From the NCBI GenBank assembly GCA_015523135.1, contig WAKY01000155.1:1-22823 (forward strand): DNA of 22,823 nucleotides. The letters run 5' to 3'. The DNA is from Candidatus Aciduliprofundum sp. Lineage in GTDB: Archaea > Thermoplasmatota > Thermoplasmata > Thermoplasmatales > Aciduliprofundaceae. Positions 13,946-22,050 of the stretch are shown piece after piece. Position 1 is the stretch's first letter. Every line of letters begins with the position of its first letter. The position numbers and the translations under genes were made by a program. The notes below the pieces were generated by a model that worked only from the letters and a program-made list of their open reading frames with translations, did no database searches and had not been told where the DNA came from.

Positions 13946-14826
13946 TGGTGTCCATACTTGGCCCACCAAGCGTCCACCTGCTCTTGCAATTTTTTCACAT
14001 ACTCTGGATTTTTCAATAGATGTCTAAATCTTCCCTGTGGTTTCAGATACTCCTCAACTGGCTTGAATTTCTTTGGTTTGTAGGTTATACGCATGTTCTC
14101 AAGGTCCCCATCAACAACTTCCCAAAGTGGGAATATACCAGTATCTGATGCGAGTTTCATTATCTCTACCGTTTTACTTGGATCGTGTCTCCATCCAGTT
14201 GTGCAGGAGGATATCACGTGCAAGAATCTTGCACCATCATAACTCAAAGCCTTTTCAACTTTCTTTTTGAAATCATTGAATATTGCTGGGTTTGCTGTGG
14301 CAACATATTTAGCATTATGAGCTGCTATTATCCTAGCCACAGGTTTTTTAGGTTGTAATTTTCCAATTGGATTTGCATTTCCAACCTTACTTGTTGTAGT
14401 CCAAGCACCCCATGGTGTAGCACCACTTCTCTGTATTCCCGTATTCATATACGCCTCATTATCGTAGAGAACATATAACACATTATGTCCTCGCTCCACC
14501 ATACCACTTAGAGCCTGGAATCCTATATCTACAGTACCACCATCTCCACCGAACGCAATTATGTTCAACTTTTCACCTTTGGCACGGGCAGCAGCTTCAA
14601 TACCACTTGCTGCAGCAGCAGCATTCTCAAAAGCTACATGAAGCCAAGGTACACGCCAAGAAGTGTGCGGATATGCTGTAGTAGCAACTTCCAAACATCC
14701 AGTAGCATTAACCACTATTGTATTAGGACCTGCAAGTTTGAGAACCCATTTTACAATTATAGGGGCAGCGCAACCAGCGCACATTCCATGGCCTGGAGCA
14801 AAAAATTCCTCTTTTTCGTAATTCAT
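13933..14826 (-). CDS. porB: Pyruvate:ferredoxin oxidoreductase, beta subunit
   Basis: This subunit holds thiamine pyrophosphate and the proximal 4Fe-4S cluster. The cluster cysteines are visible as C16 and C19 (CAGC), C44 (NATGCLEV) and C208 (SSCTTGW). The TPP-Mg motif runs from GGDGGTVDIG (93-102) to YDNEAYMNTGIQ. The YMNTGIQRSGATPWGAWTTT stretch is characteristic of pyruvate and 2-ketoisovalerate enzymes. Pyruvate is preferred by overall resemblance, but 2-oxo acid range is not certain. The gene is last in the porC-D-A-B order. Its ATG overlaps the porA stop by 4 bases (ATGA), with GGAGGG upstream. Together the subunits turn pyruvate and CoA into acetyl-CoA, CO2 and reduced ferredoxin. Confidence 0.94.
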   Translation of the reverse strand: MNYEKEEFFAPGHGMCAGCAAPIIVKWVLKLAGPNTIVVNATGCLEVATTAYPHTSWRVPWLHVAFENAAAAASGIEAAARAKGEKLNIIAFGGDGGTVDIGFQALSGMVERGHNVLYVLYDNEAYMNTGIQRSGATPWGAWTTTSKVGNANPIGKLQPKKPVARIIAAHNAKYVATANPAIFNDFKKKVEKALSYDGARFLHVISSCTTGWRHDPSKTVEIMKLASDTGIFPLWEVVDGDLENMRITYKPKKFKPVEEYLKPQGRFRHLLKNPEYVKKLQEQVDAWWAKYGHHYNP

Positions 14827-16019
14827 AGTAATCCCTCCGCTTTAAGCACGGCTTCCTTATTTACATCAATCCAATTAACCTCATCCACATCTTCCTTCAA
14901 TGCTTTCTCTGCAATCCCTACAACTTCATTCAGGGTCTTAAATGTTATATCTCTTCCTCCAAGTCCAACGATGAAATCAATGATTTTCGGTTTCTTGCTC
15001 TCATTTGCAAATGTGGCAGCTAATTCTGCATAAACAGCTCCTCCAAAGCCAAAGGAGATGTTTCTCTCTACTACAGCTACCACGGGCACATCCTTAAGCA
15101 AAGCTCTCAATTCTTCCTTTGGAAACGGCCTGAATGTTGTGAGTTTGAGCAATCCTACCTTCTTGCCCTCTTTTCTCAATTTCTTAACAAATTCCCTAGT
15201 GGTAGAAGTCATGGAACCCATTGTAACTAGAACAATATCCGCATCCTCCAAGAACTCTGGAGTAACCTTAGAATACTTTCTTCCAAATTTATTGTGGAAC
15301 TCTTCAAACACTTCATCTATGACCTTCTTAGCACGCTCCATAGCTATCCATTGCCCATATTTAAACTCCATAAAGTACTCAGGGAACCCGAAAGAACCAA
15401 GAGTAGCTGGCTTTTCAGGGTCTAGAGTTACATAATGAGGTACAAACTCACCCAAGAAATCATCCACATCCTTCTGCTCAGGAATGTCCACTGGCTCTAC
15501 AGTGTGGGTTAGGACAAATGCATCAATACCAACCATTGCAGGTAGGAGAATTCTCTCGTCCTCGGCTATCTTGAAGGCCATTATACCCAAATCCAAGCCC
15601 TCTTGATTACTCTCAGCATAGAATTGCATCCAGCCAGTATCCCGCTGTGACATCATATCTTGGTGGTCGCACCATATGTTTATTGGTGCACTCAAAGCTC
15701 TGTTTCCTATTCCCATAACTATGGGCAAGCGCATACCGCTTGCTATAAATAGAACCTCATGCATTAAGGCAAGGCCCTGAGATGCGGTGGCTGTACCAAC
15801 ACGCACACCGTGGGCACTTGCACCTATGGCAGCGGAGATAGCACTATGTTCACTTTCCACAGGCACAAATTCAGCATCCATCTCTCCGTTTGCCAAGAAC
15901 TCGCTTATCTTCTCTGGAACCAAAGTTGAGGGTGTTATAGGATATGCAGGTATGACTTTCACCCTAGCGAGCTTAAATGCGTACGCTATTGATTCATTAC
16001 CTCTAATCATCGCTTTCAT
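14823..16019 (-). CDS. porA: Pyruvate:ferredoxin oxidoreductase, alpha subunit
   Basis: The 398-residue chain carries the pyrimidine-binding half of the thiamine site. YPITPST (26-32) is the substrate-contacting motif. The glutamate in ESEHSA (E57) is expected to activate the TPP aminopyrimidine ring. ATASQGLALMHE and NRALSAPINIW follow in the usual order. A C-terminal domain II (residues about 255-390, beginning DIVLVTMGSM) completes the fold. A GGAGGAG Shine-Dalgarno site precedes the ATG at 16019, within the end of porD. It overlaps porB by 4 bases, which favours equal synthesis of the two catalytic chains. Confidence 0.95.
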   Translation of the reverse strand: MKAMIRGNESIAYAFKLARVKVIPAYPITPSTLVPEKISEFLANGEMDAEFVPVESEHSAISAAIGASAHGVRVGTATASQGLALMHEVLFIASGMRLPIVMGIGNRALSAPINIWCDHQDMMSQRDTGWMQFYAESNQEGLDLGIMAFKIAEDERILLPAMVGIDAFVLTHTVEPVDIPEQKDVDDFLGEFVPHYVTLDPEKPATLGSFGFPEYFMEFKYGQWIAMERAKKVIDEVFEEFHNKFGRKYSKVTPEFLEDADIVLVTMGSMTSTTREFVKKLRKEGKKVGLLKLTTFRPFPKEELRALLKDVPVVAVVERNISFGFGGAVYAELAATFANESKKPKIIDFIVGLGGRDITFKTLNEVVGIAEKALKEDVDEVNWIDVNKEAVLKAEGLL

Positions 16020-16020
16020 T

Positions 16021-16338
16021 TTACTTCTCCTCCTTCACAAAATCTATTGCATGTACAGGACATTCATTATAGCATATTCCACATCCCTTACAATAGTCAT
16101 AATCTATCTCCACCACAGGCAATTTCTTGAGCGCTTCCTTTGGCGCCGGTGTCTTTTGTTTTGTTTCTTCATCATCATGCCTCAATATAGCAGGCTCTGG
16201 ACAGAACTGCCAGCAAATAAGACAACGAATACATTTATCGTAGTTTATCACAGGCTTAAATACTCTCCAAGTTCCGGTTTTATTCTCAACTGAATTACCA
16301 GGTTCAGTAATTACAGCTCCTCTCGTTATAACATCCAT
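16021..16338 (-). CDS. porD: Pyruvate:ferredoxin oxidoreductase, delta subunit (2x[4Fe-4S] ferredoxin)
   Basis: The 105-residue bacterial-type ferredoxin domain has two complete cysteine sets: C36-C39-C42-C46 (CIRCLICWQFCPEP) and C83-C86-C89-C93 (CKGCGICYNECPVH). It passes electrons from the catalytic core to soluble ferredoxin. The N-terminal segment (about 30 residues) with GTWRVFKPVIN is typical of PorD. The acidic, proline-containing insert between the two cluster motifs (residues 54-70) is longer than in the simplest ferredoxins. A GGGGTGGT ribosome binding site lies 6 bases before the ATG. The gene starts 3 bases after porC and ends 1 base before porA. Confidence 0.95.
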   Translation of the reverse strand: MDVITRGAVITEPGNSVENKTGTWRVFKPVINYDKCIRCLICWQFCPEPAILRHDDEETKQKTPAPKEALKKLPVVEIDYDYCKGCGICYNECPVHAIDFVKEEK

Positions 16339-16341
16339 TTT

Positions 16342-16893
16342 TTACCACCCCAATACAGTTTGCTCATAGGCATCTTTAGCCGCTAGAGCATTTTCCTCCT
16401 TTTTGGCAGGAGCGTTCTCGCGGATTGCCTCAAGCACATACTCAATTTTCACATTTCCAACCGCTTTAGCGTAAGCTCCGAGAATTGCAGTGTTCACAAT
16501 AGGTGCAGCCATTGACCCAAGTTTATGTTCAAGGGCTATTTTAGTGGCCTCTACCGTAGCTACCTTATAATTTCCAAGATTGAATTCCTCAGGCTTCTTT
16601 GCAGTGTTTATCACTATTATTCCCCCCTCCTTTAAGCCCTCTGTAACATCAATGACATCCATAAGAGAAGGATCCAGCACTACAACGGCATCTGGATTGT
16701 ACACATTCATTCTTACATCAATTTTCTTGTCGTCAATTCTAGTAAATGCCTGTACAGGTGCACCTCTGCGCTCCACTCCGAAATATGGGAACGATTGGGC
16801 GTAGAATCCCTGCTTCACTGCTGCTATGGCCAGAATATTAGCCGCTGTAACGGCTCCCTGGCCTCCTCTTCCATGGAATCTTACTTCGTACAT
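16342..16893 (-). CDS. porC: Pyruvate:ferredoxin oxidoreductase, gamma subunit
   Basis: The 183-residue chain begins MYEVRFHGRGGQG, the standard N-terminus of the gamma subunit. It contains YFGVERRGAPVQAF and VVLDPSLM, which bind coenzyme A in related enzymes. The frame opens upstream at an ATG at 16932, but that would add a 13-residue lysine/isoleucine-rich tail not seen in the family. A TATA-like sequence (16917-16926) lies about 29 bases before the ATG at 16893, so 16893 is the likely leaderless start. It is the first gene of the porC-D-A-B operon. Confidence 0.93.
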   Translation of the reverse strand: MYEVRFHGRGGQGAVTAANILAIAAVKQGFYAQSFPYFGVERRGAPVQAFTRIDDKKIDVRMNVYNPDAVVVLDPSLMDVIDVTEGLKEGGIIVINTAKKPEEFNLGNYKVATVEATKIALEHKLGSMAAPIVNTAILGAYAKAVGNVKIEYVLEAIRENAPAKKEENALAAKDAYEQTVLGW

Positions 16894-16916
16894 AGTAAGG
16901 GTTATAATGTTCTTAA

Positions 16917-16949
16917 CCTTAAATCTTACCATGAAACATTTATCATATC
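16917..16949. promoter_or_regulatory. Divergent promoters of the por operon and the M20 peptidase
   Basis: On the minus strand GATTTAAGG (about 16917-16925) lies about 29 bases before the porC ATG at 16893. On the plus strand TTTATCATATC (16939-16949) is centred 24 bases before the M20 ATG at 16968. The two boxes are about 22 bases apart, so polymerase binding at one may interfere with the other. Confidence 0.42.
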
Positions 16950-16967
16950 TATTGCAATATCCCCATT

Positions 16968-18182
16968 ATGGAAATGGATAAAATATTCAACAAATTAGAA
17001 GAGATGCAGCAAGAGCTCATAAACTTCACGATAGAGATGAACAAAATAAAAGCAGTAAACCCCGCATTTGGTGGTGAGGGAGAAGAGAGAAGGGCAGAAT
17101 GGTTAGAAAAGAAATTAAAAGAGCTTTGTGATGAAGTGCATCGCTACGATGCCATTGATGAAAATGGACTAAAAAGGCCAAATTTGATAGGAATAATATA
17201 CGGGGAAAATAGAGAGAGAACAATATGGTTCATAGGGCATATGGACACTGTGCCCGAAGGAGATTTGGAACTTTGGGACCATGACCCCTATGACCCCATA
17301 CTCAAGGATGGAAAGATTTACGGAAGGGGTACATTGGATGATGGCCAAGCTATTGTATCCTCTTACTTTGCAGCCAAGGCTATCTTAGCCTCAGGGCATA
17401 GACCAAAATACAATATTGGGCTAGCATATGTGGCTGACGAAGAGGCGGGTAGCAGGTACGGTGCAGCATTCTTAATGGATAAGGGAATATTCAAACCCAA
17501 TGATTTGGTAGTGGTTCCAGATAGTGGAAACGAAGATGGCTCTTTTATAGAAATAGCCGAAAAGAGTGCAGCATGGCTGAAAATCACAACAATAGGAAAG
17601 CAAACCCACGCTTCCATACCTCAAACAGGCATAAATGCTCATAGGGCAGGTATGAAATTTGCCCTTGCAGTGGATGAATTCTTGCACAAGAAATATAACT
17701 CTAGGGATGAAACATTTGAGCCACCAGAATCGACATTTGAAATAACAAAAAAGGAGAAGAATGTGGATAATATAAACACAATACCCGGAACAGATGTAAT
17801 TTACTTTGATTTTCGTGTATTGCCTCAATACAACATAGAGGATGTAATTGCCGATGTTAGAAAAATAGCAAAAGAGTACGAAGAGAAAGAAAGAGTAAAG
17901 ATAAACGTAGACATTGTGCAGAAATCCCAAGCCGCTCCACCCACCGATGTAAATAGCGAGATTGTGCAAAAATTGATAAAGGCCATAAAAGAGCTTCGCG
18001 GTATTAAAGCTAGACCCGGTGGCATTGGTGGCGGAACTGTAGCAGCGTTCTTCAGAAGAATAGGTGCTCCTGCAGTAGTCTGGATGACCGCAGATGAAGT
18101 TGAACATCAGCCAAACGAGTTCTGCCGCGTAAGAAATTGCATAGAAGATGCAAAAGTATTCATCTATCTGGCCATGAATTAA
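16968..18182 (+). CDS. M20 family metallopeptidase (dipeptidase/deacylase)
   Basis: This 404-residue enzyme belongs to the ArgE/DapE/CPG2 superfamily and hydrolyses dipeptides or N-acyl amino acids with two zinc ions. The metal and catalytic residues are in place: H91 and D93 in GHMDTVP, bridging D124 in GRGTLDDGQ, E158/E159 in DEEAGS, an acidic ligand in VVPDSGNEDG, and H380 in EVEHQPNE. A dimerisation domain is inserted from about residue 200 to 310 (QTHASIPQTGINAH at its border). Annotation as succinyl-diaminopimelate desuccinylase would be over-precise. A dipeptidase fits the peptide-fermenting context better (inference). The promoter is back to back with that of porC. Confidence 0.9.
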   Translation: MEMDKIFNKLEEMQQELINFTIEMNKIKAVNPAFGGEGEERRAEWLEKKLKELCDEVHRYDAIDENGLKRPNLIGIIYGENRERTIWFIGHMDTVPEGDLELWDHDPYDPILKDGKIYGRGTLDDGQAIVSSYFAAKAILASGHRPKYNIGLAYVADEEAGSRYGAAFLMDKGIFKPNDLVVVPDSGNEDGSFIEIAEKSAAWLKITTIGKQTHASIPQTGINAHRAGMKFALAVDEFLHKKYNSRDETFEPPESTFEITKKEKNVDNINTIPGTDVIYFDFRVLPQYNIEDVIADVRKIAKEYEEKERVKINVDIVQKSQAAPPTDVNSEIVQKLIKAIKELRGIKARPGGIGGGTVAAFFRRIGAPAVVWMTADEVEHQPNEFCRVRNCIEDAKVFIYLAMN

Positions 18183-18186
18183 GAAA

Positions 18187-18198
18187 AACTTTAATTAC
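18187..18198 (+). promoter_or_regulatory. TATA box of the glycosyltransferase gene
   Basis: AACTTTAATTAC is centred about 27 bases before the GTG at 18220. This suggests a leaderless transcript that begins with a GTG start codon. Confidence 0.45.
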
Positions 18199-18219
18199 AA
18201 TACCTCTCTTTCACTATTT

Positions 18220-19278
18220 GTGAAAATAGCATTTGGTGTGTGCTCTTTAGGAATAGGTCATGCTACAAGGAGCACTCCAATAATAGCAAAGCTTGTGGAA
18301 GAAGGGCATGAGGTTGTAATAATCTCTTACGGCAGAGCAGCCGATATATTAAAAAAAGAGTTTCCGTATCTTAAAGTTTACGAGATTCCAGACTTCCCAA
18401 TTCAATACCCCGAGAGAGCACACCAATTTATCCCTTATATATTTATGAACTCAAACAAAATTGCAAGGTCTATATTTAAAGCTCATAAAAATTTCTTAGG
18501 ATTGCATGAGAGACAAAATTTTGATTTAATTATATCAGATAGCAGATTCGATGTTTTTCATAGAAATGTGCCATCTTTTCTTATAATTCACCAACTTAGA
18601 ATAATGGTTCCACTTCACATTTTGAGAGCTGGAATATTGGTTTACAATACATATATGTCCAGGTTTTTCAAAAAAATTTTAGTTCCAGATTTTGAGGAGA
18701 ATTCTTTAAGTGGAGAGATGTCCCATAATTTGAAAATAATAGATGGAAGTAAAATTGAATATATCGGCCCTTTATCACCATTCAAACATAGAGATTTGCA
18801 TAGAGATATTGATATTCTAATTTCCATATCTGGACCAGAGCCCCAGAGAACATTGTTCGAAAGAAAAATTATGGAAAGCATTGATGATTTAGATGGAAAT
18901 ATAGTTATAACTCTAGGTAAGCCAGACGAAAATATTCAAAATGATGGTTTGAAAATATATTCATACCTAACCATGAAGGAAAGAGAAGAGATAATGAATA
19001 GAAGCAAACTTGTAATCTCCCGCTCAGGATACTCTACCATTATGGATTTGTATGTTATTGGAGGCAAAGCTATGTTTGTTCCGACTCCTGGGCAGCCAGA
19101 GCAAGAGTATCTAGCTAGATACTTGGAAAGTAAGGGTGTTGCAGGATATATGAGTCAGGAAAACTTAGATTTGAAAGAAATTATAAATAAAGCAAATAAT
19201 TATCGTGGTTTCAAAGGAAAATACGATACACGCATTTCAGTGGAGAATGTGATGAGGGTGATTTCAGAATGGAGTTGA
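18220..19278 (+). CDS. GT-B fold glycosyltransferase, MurG/GT28-like (TIGR00661/MJ1255 type)
   Basis: The 352-residue protein starts with the GT-B N-terminal loop SLGIGHATRS (9-18), where H14 and the glycines contact the acceptor side. The C-terminal nucleotide-sugar domain has SRSGYSTIMDL (267-277) and PTPGQPEQEYLA (288-299), the GT28 donor-binding signature. The archaeal MJ1255 family is related to MurG and to diacylglycerol/undecaprenyl glucosyltransferases. A lipid-linked acceptor at the inner face of the membrane is therefore plausible, but substrate is unknown. Translation begins at GTG with a TATA box 27 bases upstream. The last 10 bases overlap the next gene, a UPF0104 membrane protein, indicating a coupled pair. 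Confidence 0.85.
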   Translation: MKIAFGVCSLGIGHATRSTPIIAKLVEEGHEVVIISYGRAADILKKEFPYLKVYEIPDFPIQYPERAHQFIPYIFMNSNKIARSIFKAHKNFLGLHERQNFDLIISDSRFDVFHRNVPSFLIIHQLRIMVPLHILRAGILVYNTYMSRFFKKILVPDFEENSLSGEMSHNLKIIDGSKIEYIGPLSPFKHRDLHRDIDILISISGPEPQRTLFERKIMESIDDLDGNIVITLGKPDENIQNDGLKIYSYLTMKEREEIMNRSKLVISRSGYSTIMDLYVIGGKAMFVPTPGQPEQEYLARYLESKGVAGYMSQENLDLKEIINKANNYRGFKGKYDTRISVENVMRVISEWS

Positions 19279-20291
19279 AAAAATATAAAAAATGGCTGAT
19301 TGTATCTATTGTTATTAGCGCCACTTCTTTAGCCATTATTTACATGCTAAGCGCCACTCATGAGGCTGAGGAAATAATTTTAACAATTAATCCATTAATA
19401 ATCTTAATAGCCATATCTTTCAATGTATTTAGCTGGTTGTCCTGGGCATTAAGAATTAAAATTATGGCTTCTGCTCTGAACACAAAAGTTGCCTATTTTA
19501 AAGCGTTTAAAATTGTTATGGTAAGCCATTTTATGGCTGCAGTCACTCCATCATCCATGGGTGGAGAGCCTATGCGAATATATATGCTCACCCAAGATGA
19601 AATAGCCCAAGGTAATACAGGCGTTGGAAATGCAACGGCACTAACCCTTGGAGAAAGGCTCATAGATTTTATATTCTTTGGAGTTACTCTTCCTATTCTT
19701 CTTCTACTTGTTGGATTATCTTTAGATTTAAGTAGAGTAAGATACCTTCTAATTGGTTCAGCCATATTGCTTGGGATACTGGGAATATTTACATTTTACA
19801 TAGTTACTCACCCCAAAAAATTTCATAAATTTTCAAAAAAGATAGGAAAATTGCTAAAATTTTTTATAAAAGACGAGAAAAAAAGAAAAAGGATAACTGC
19901 AAAAATGGAAAAAGAGATTGATGCTTTTTCATATGGCATAATAGTTCTTTTCAAGCATAAAAAATGGCATCTTCTTGCTACTCTCGGAGCAACTGCACTT
20001 ATGTGGAGCTTTGGGTTTATGATCCCTTCCATAATTTTAATAGGCTTAAAATTACCACCAATATGGCTTATATCATACACATTCCAAATGATTATAGTAT
20101 TTATAACAATGATTCCTATATCTCCAGGAGGAAGTGGTTTGGCAGAGTTTTCAGCTTACCTCCTATATGGGCAAGAAGTACCAAAAGAATTTTTGGGACC
20201 TTTAATTGTAGTATGGAGAATATTAACATTCTATATGAATCTCGGTGTAGGGTTAGTTTACACTCTTCACTACATAGCAAAAGGTAAATAA
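19269..20291 (+). CDS. UPF0104/YbhN-like polytopic membrane protein (flippase-like)
   Basis: This 340-residue integral membrane protein has about eight hydrophobic segments and the family signature TPSSMGGEPMRIYML (93-107). SPGGSGLAEFSAYLL lies near the C-terminus. The superfamily (PF03706) includes the membrane half of bacterial lysylphosphatidylglycerol synthase and archaeal proteins implicated in lipid-linked sugar handling. A role in moving or modifying a lipid substrate is the usual inference, not proven. A GGTGAT Shine-Dalgarno site at 19257-19262 lies 6 bases before the ATG, inside the glycosyltransferase gene. A basic cytoplasmic loop (KIGKLLKFFIKDEKKRKR) falls in the middle of the protein. 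Confidence 0.87.
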   Translation: MELKKYKKWLIVSIVISATSLAIIYMLSATHEAEEIILTINPLIILIAISFNVFSWLSWALRIKIMASALNTKVAYFKAFKIVMVSHFMAAVTPSSMGGEPMRIYMLTQDEIAQGNTGVGNATALTLGERLIDFIFFGVTLPILLLLVGLSLDLSRVRYLLIGSAILLGILGIFTFYIVTHPKKFHKFSKKIGKLLKFFIKDEKKRKRITAKMEKEIDAFSYGIIVLFKHKKWHLLATLGATALMWSFGFMIPSIILIGLKLPPIWLISYTFQMIIVFITMIPISPGGSGLAEFSAYLLYGQEVPKEFLGPLIVVWRILTFYMNLGVGLVYTLHYIAKGK

Positions 20292-20292
20292 T
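20285..20292 (+). promoter_or_regulatory. Possible TATA box of the DUF2070 gene
   Basis: TAAATAAT overlaps the stop of the preceding gene and is centred about 26 bases before the ATG at 20315. It would allow separate leaderless transcription, though read-through from the upstream pair is equally possible. Confidence 0.33.
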
Positions 20293-20314
20293 TTCATCTT
20301 ATTACCCACTCCAG

Positions 20315-22015
20315 ATGGGCCAAAATGGAGAAAAATACATGCTCTCTCTTCGAAGACATGTAGCTGCTACACCCAGGTATGAAATAACTATAATTCTATC
20401 CATTGTGTTTATCGTTCTTGCTTCATATTTAATTTCATTCGATATATGGAGAACTACTCTATTTTTTGGGTTACCATATATACTTGTTATTTTTTTAGAC
20501 TTTATCATAATAAGATTCACTCGCATATACTTTCCAGGAAGAAGAATTATAACCCTCAATTTAGTCGTGGCAGTAAGCGCGATAATTCAAATTGCAATAT
20601 TTCAAATATTTTATTCTTTTAAATTCTCTTTATTTCTTGCATTTTCATCTGCAGCATTTCTGAGAACTTTAGTTTACTATGTGTTTATGAGAAGAAGACC
20701 TAAACTTGGCATTTTAACTGCTTTGAATTACAATATAATATATGCAATTATGCTTCCATTTATTGGAAAGCATTACATCATTCCTTTTATAGTTTCAACT
20801 GCGATTTATACCTTAGTAGCACTTCTAATTCTTAAAATATCAACAGCACAATTCATAAGAGAATTTGGAGAAGACCCCTTATGGTTTGTATCATCTTTTG
20901 TGAACTATCTTTCAAAAGAAACAAAAGAGAACGTGCATCATATCAATAGATTCTTTGAGAGTATATACGAAAAAAGAATAACTCCTGTATCAACCCTAAT
21001 TTTCTGGAAAGATGAGAAAGCTAAAGCAATATTCGTTTTTCCATATATCCATCCAGGTCCATTTGGAAATGTGGGGGGAAGTAATATAACAAAAAAATTA
21101 AGGGATTTTACTGGAATGAATAATTTACTTGTATTTCACACAACAACTACTCATGACAATAATGTGGCGAATGATGAAGATGTTAGAAAAATAGCAGATG
21201 TTGTAAAAAGAGCGCTAAATACCACAAAGAAGTATGAAAAAATGAGTGATGTGCTTAGATTTAAGGTAGATGGTTTTGAAGTTCTAACCCAAATATTTGG
21301 AAAATACGCATTTATATCTCTTCTACCCACAATCAATATTTTTGATGATGTTGACCTTGAAAGTGGCTTAATTTTAAGGGAAAAATTATCCAAAATATAT
21401 GAGGATTCAGCCATTGTGGATGCTCATAATAATTTTGATGAAAATGCCATTCCCCTAAGCCTAAAACATAAAGATATAGATAATATAATTGAAAAAGTAA
21501 AAAATTTAAAAGTGGATGCACCAATAAAAATGGGATATTCTAAGAAAATTCTAAAGGGTGATAGTATTGGTCCAGATGGCATAAAAGTTGTTGTTCTACA
21601 ATACAAAAATAAGAAAATAGGATATATCCTTGTAGATGGGAATAATATAAAGAGAGGTTTTAGAAAAAAATTATTAAGCGAAGTTAAAGACATTTTAGAT
21701 GATGTGGAGATATTCTCTACAGATAACCATATTGTAAATTACGATATTCTTGATCTGAATCCCTTTGGCAGTAAGGATCCTTGGGATAATTTAATAAAAA
21801 ATATAAGAGAAGCAATAAAAGAAGCAATAGAGAATATTGAAGATGTTAAAGTTAGTATGCATACAGAAAACGTTGAATTTAGGATGGCCAGAAGAGGACA
21901 GCTTGAGAGAATGAGTATCATAACCAAGAAAGCTCTTAGAAGAGCTAAGATCTCAGTTCCTATTTTAATCTTGGGCAGTTTTTTTGGTGCCTTAATATCT
22001 TTCATCTATCTTTAA
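20315..22015 (+). CDS. DUF2070 (COG3356) membrane protein, predicted lipid hydrolase
   Basis: The 566-residue protein has about six or seven membrane helices in its first 185 residues, a soluble domain of about 350 residues, and one last helix (VPILILGSFFGALISFIYL). The soluble domain carries the family hallmark YIHPGPFGNVGGSN (H246). Further conserved-looking polar clusters follow: HTTTTHDNN (H275, H280), DAHNNFDE (H371) and STDNH (H472). These are spaced like a metal-dependent hydrolase site. As I recall, COG3356 is described as a predicted membrane-associated lipid hydrolase of the neutral ceramidase superfamily; no biochemical test is known to me. It follows the glycosyltransferase/UPF0104 pair by 23 bases on the same strand. 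Confidence 0.85.
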   Translation: MGQNGEKYMLSLRRHVAATPRYEITIILSIVFIVLASYLISFDIWRTTLFFGLPYILVIFLDFIIIRFTRIYFPGRRIITLNLVVAVSAIIQIAIFQIFYSFKFSLFLAFSSAAFLRTLVYYVFMRRRPKLGILTALNYNIIYAIMLPFIGKHYIIPFIVSTAIYTLVALLILKISTAQFIREFGEDPLWFVSSFVNYLSKETKENVHHINRFFESIYEKRITPVSTLIFWKDEKAKAIFVFPYIHPGPFGNVGGSNITKKLRDFTGMNNLLVFHTTTTHDNNVANDEDVRKIADVVKRALNTTKKYEKMSDVLRFKVDGFEVLTQIFGKYAFISLLPTINIFDDVDLESGLILREKLSKIYEDSAIVDAHNNFDENAIPLSLKHKDIDNIIEKVKNLKVDAPIKMGYSKKILKGDSIGPDGIKVVVLQYKNKKIGYILVDGNNIKRGFRKKLLSEVKDILDDVEIFSTDNHIVNYDILDLNPFGSKDPWDNLIKNIREAIKEAIENIEDVKVSMHTENVEFRMARRGQLERMSIITKKALRRAKISVPILILGSFFGALISFIYL

Positions 22016-22016
22016 G

Positions 22017-22026
22017 AAAAATTTAA
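22017..22026 (+). promoter_or_regulatory. TATA box of the DUF72 gene
   Basis: AAAATTTAAG is centred about 28 bases before the ATG at 22051, with no Shine-Dalgarno site, so the transcript is probably leaderless. Confidence 0.45.
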
Positions 22027-22050
22027 GTTTTCTAATTTTCTAACTTCATT

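Noticed and set aside
16342..16932. Upstream ATG at 16932 as the porC start
   Set aside because: It adds 13 residues not seen in gamma subunits and would place the best TATA box inside the coding region.
17472..18107. Long open frame (211 codons) on the minus strand opposite the M20 peptidase gene
   Set aside because: It is antisense to a gene with complete catalytic motifs, and its residues (many Cys, Tyr, Phe, Ile) are those expected from reading AT-rich codons backwards.
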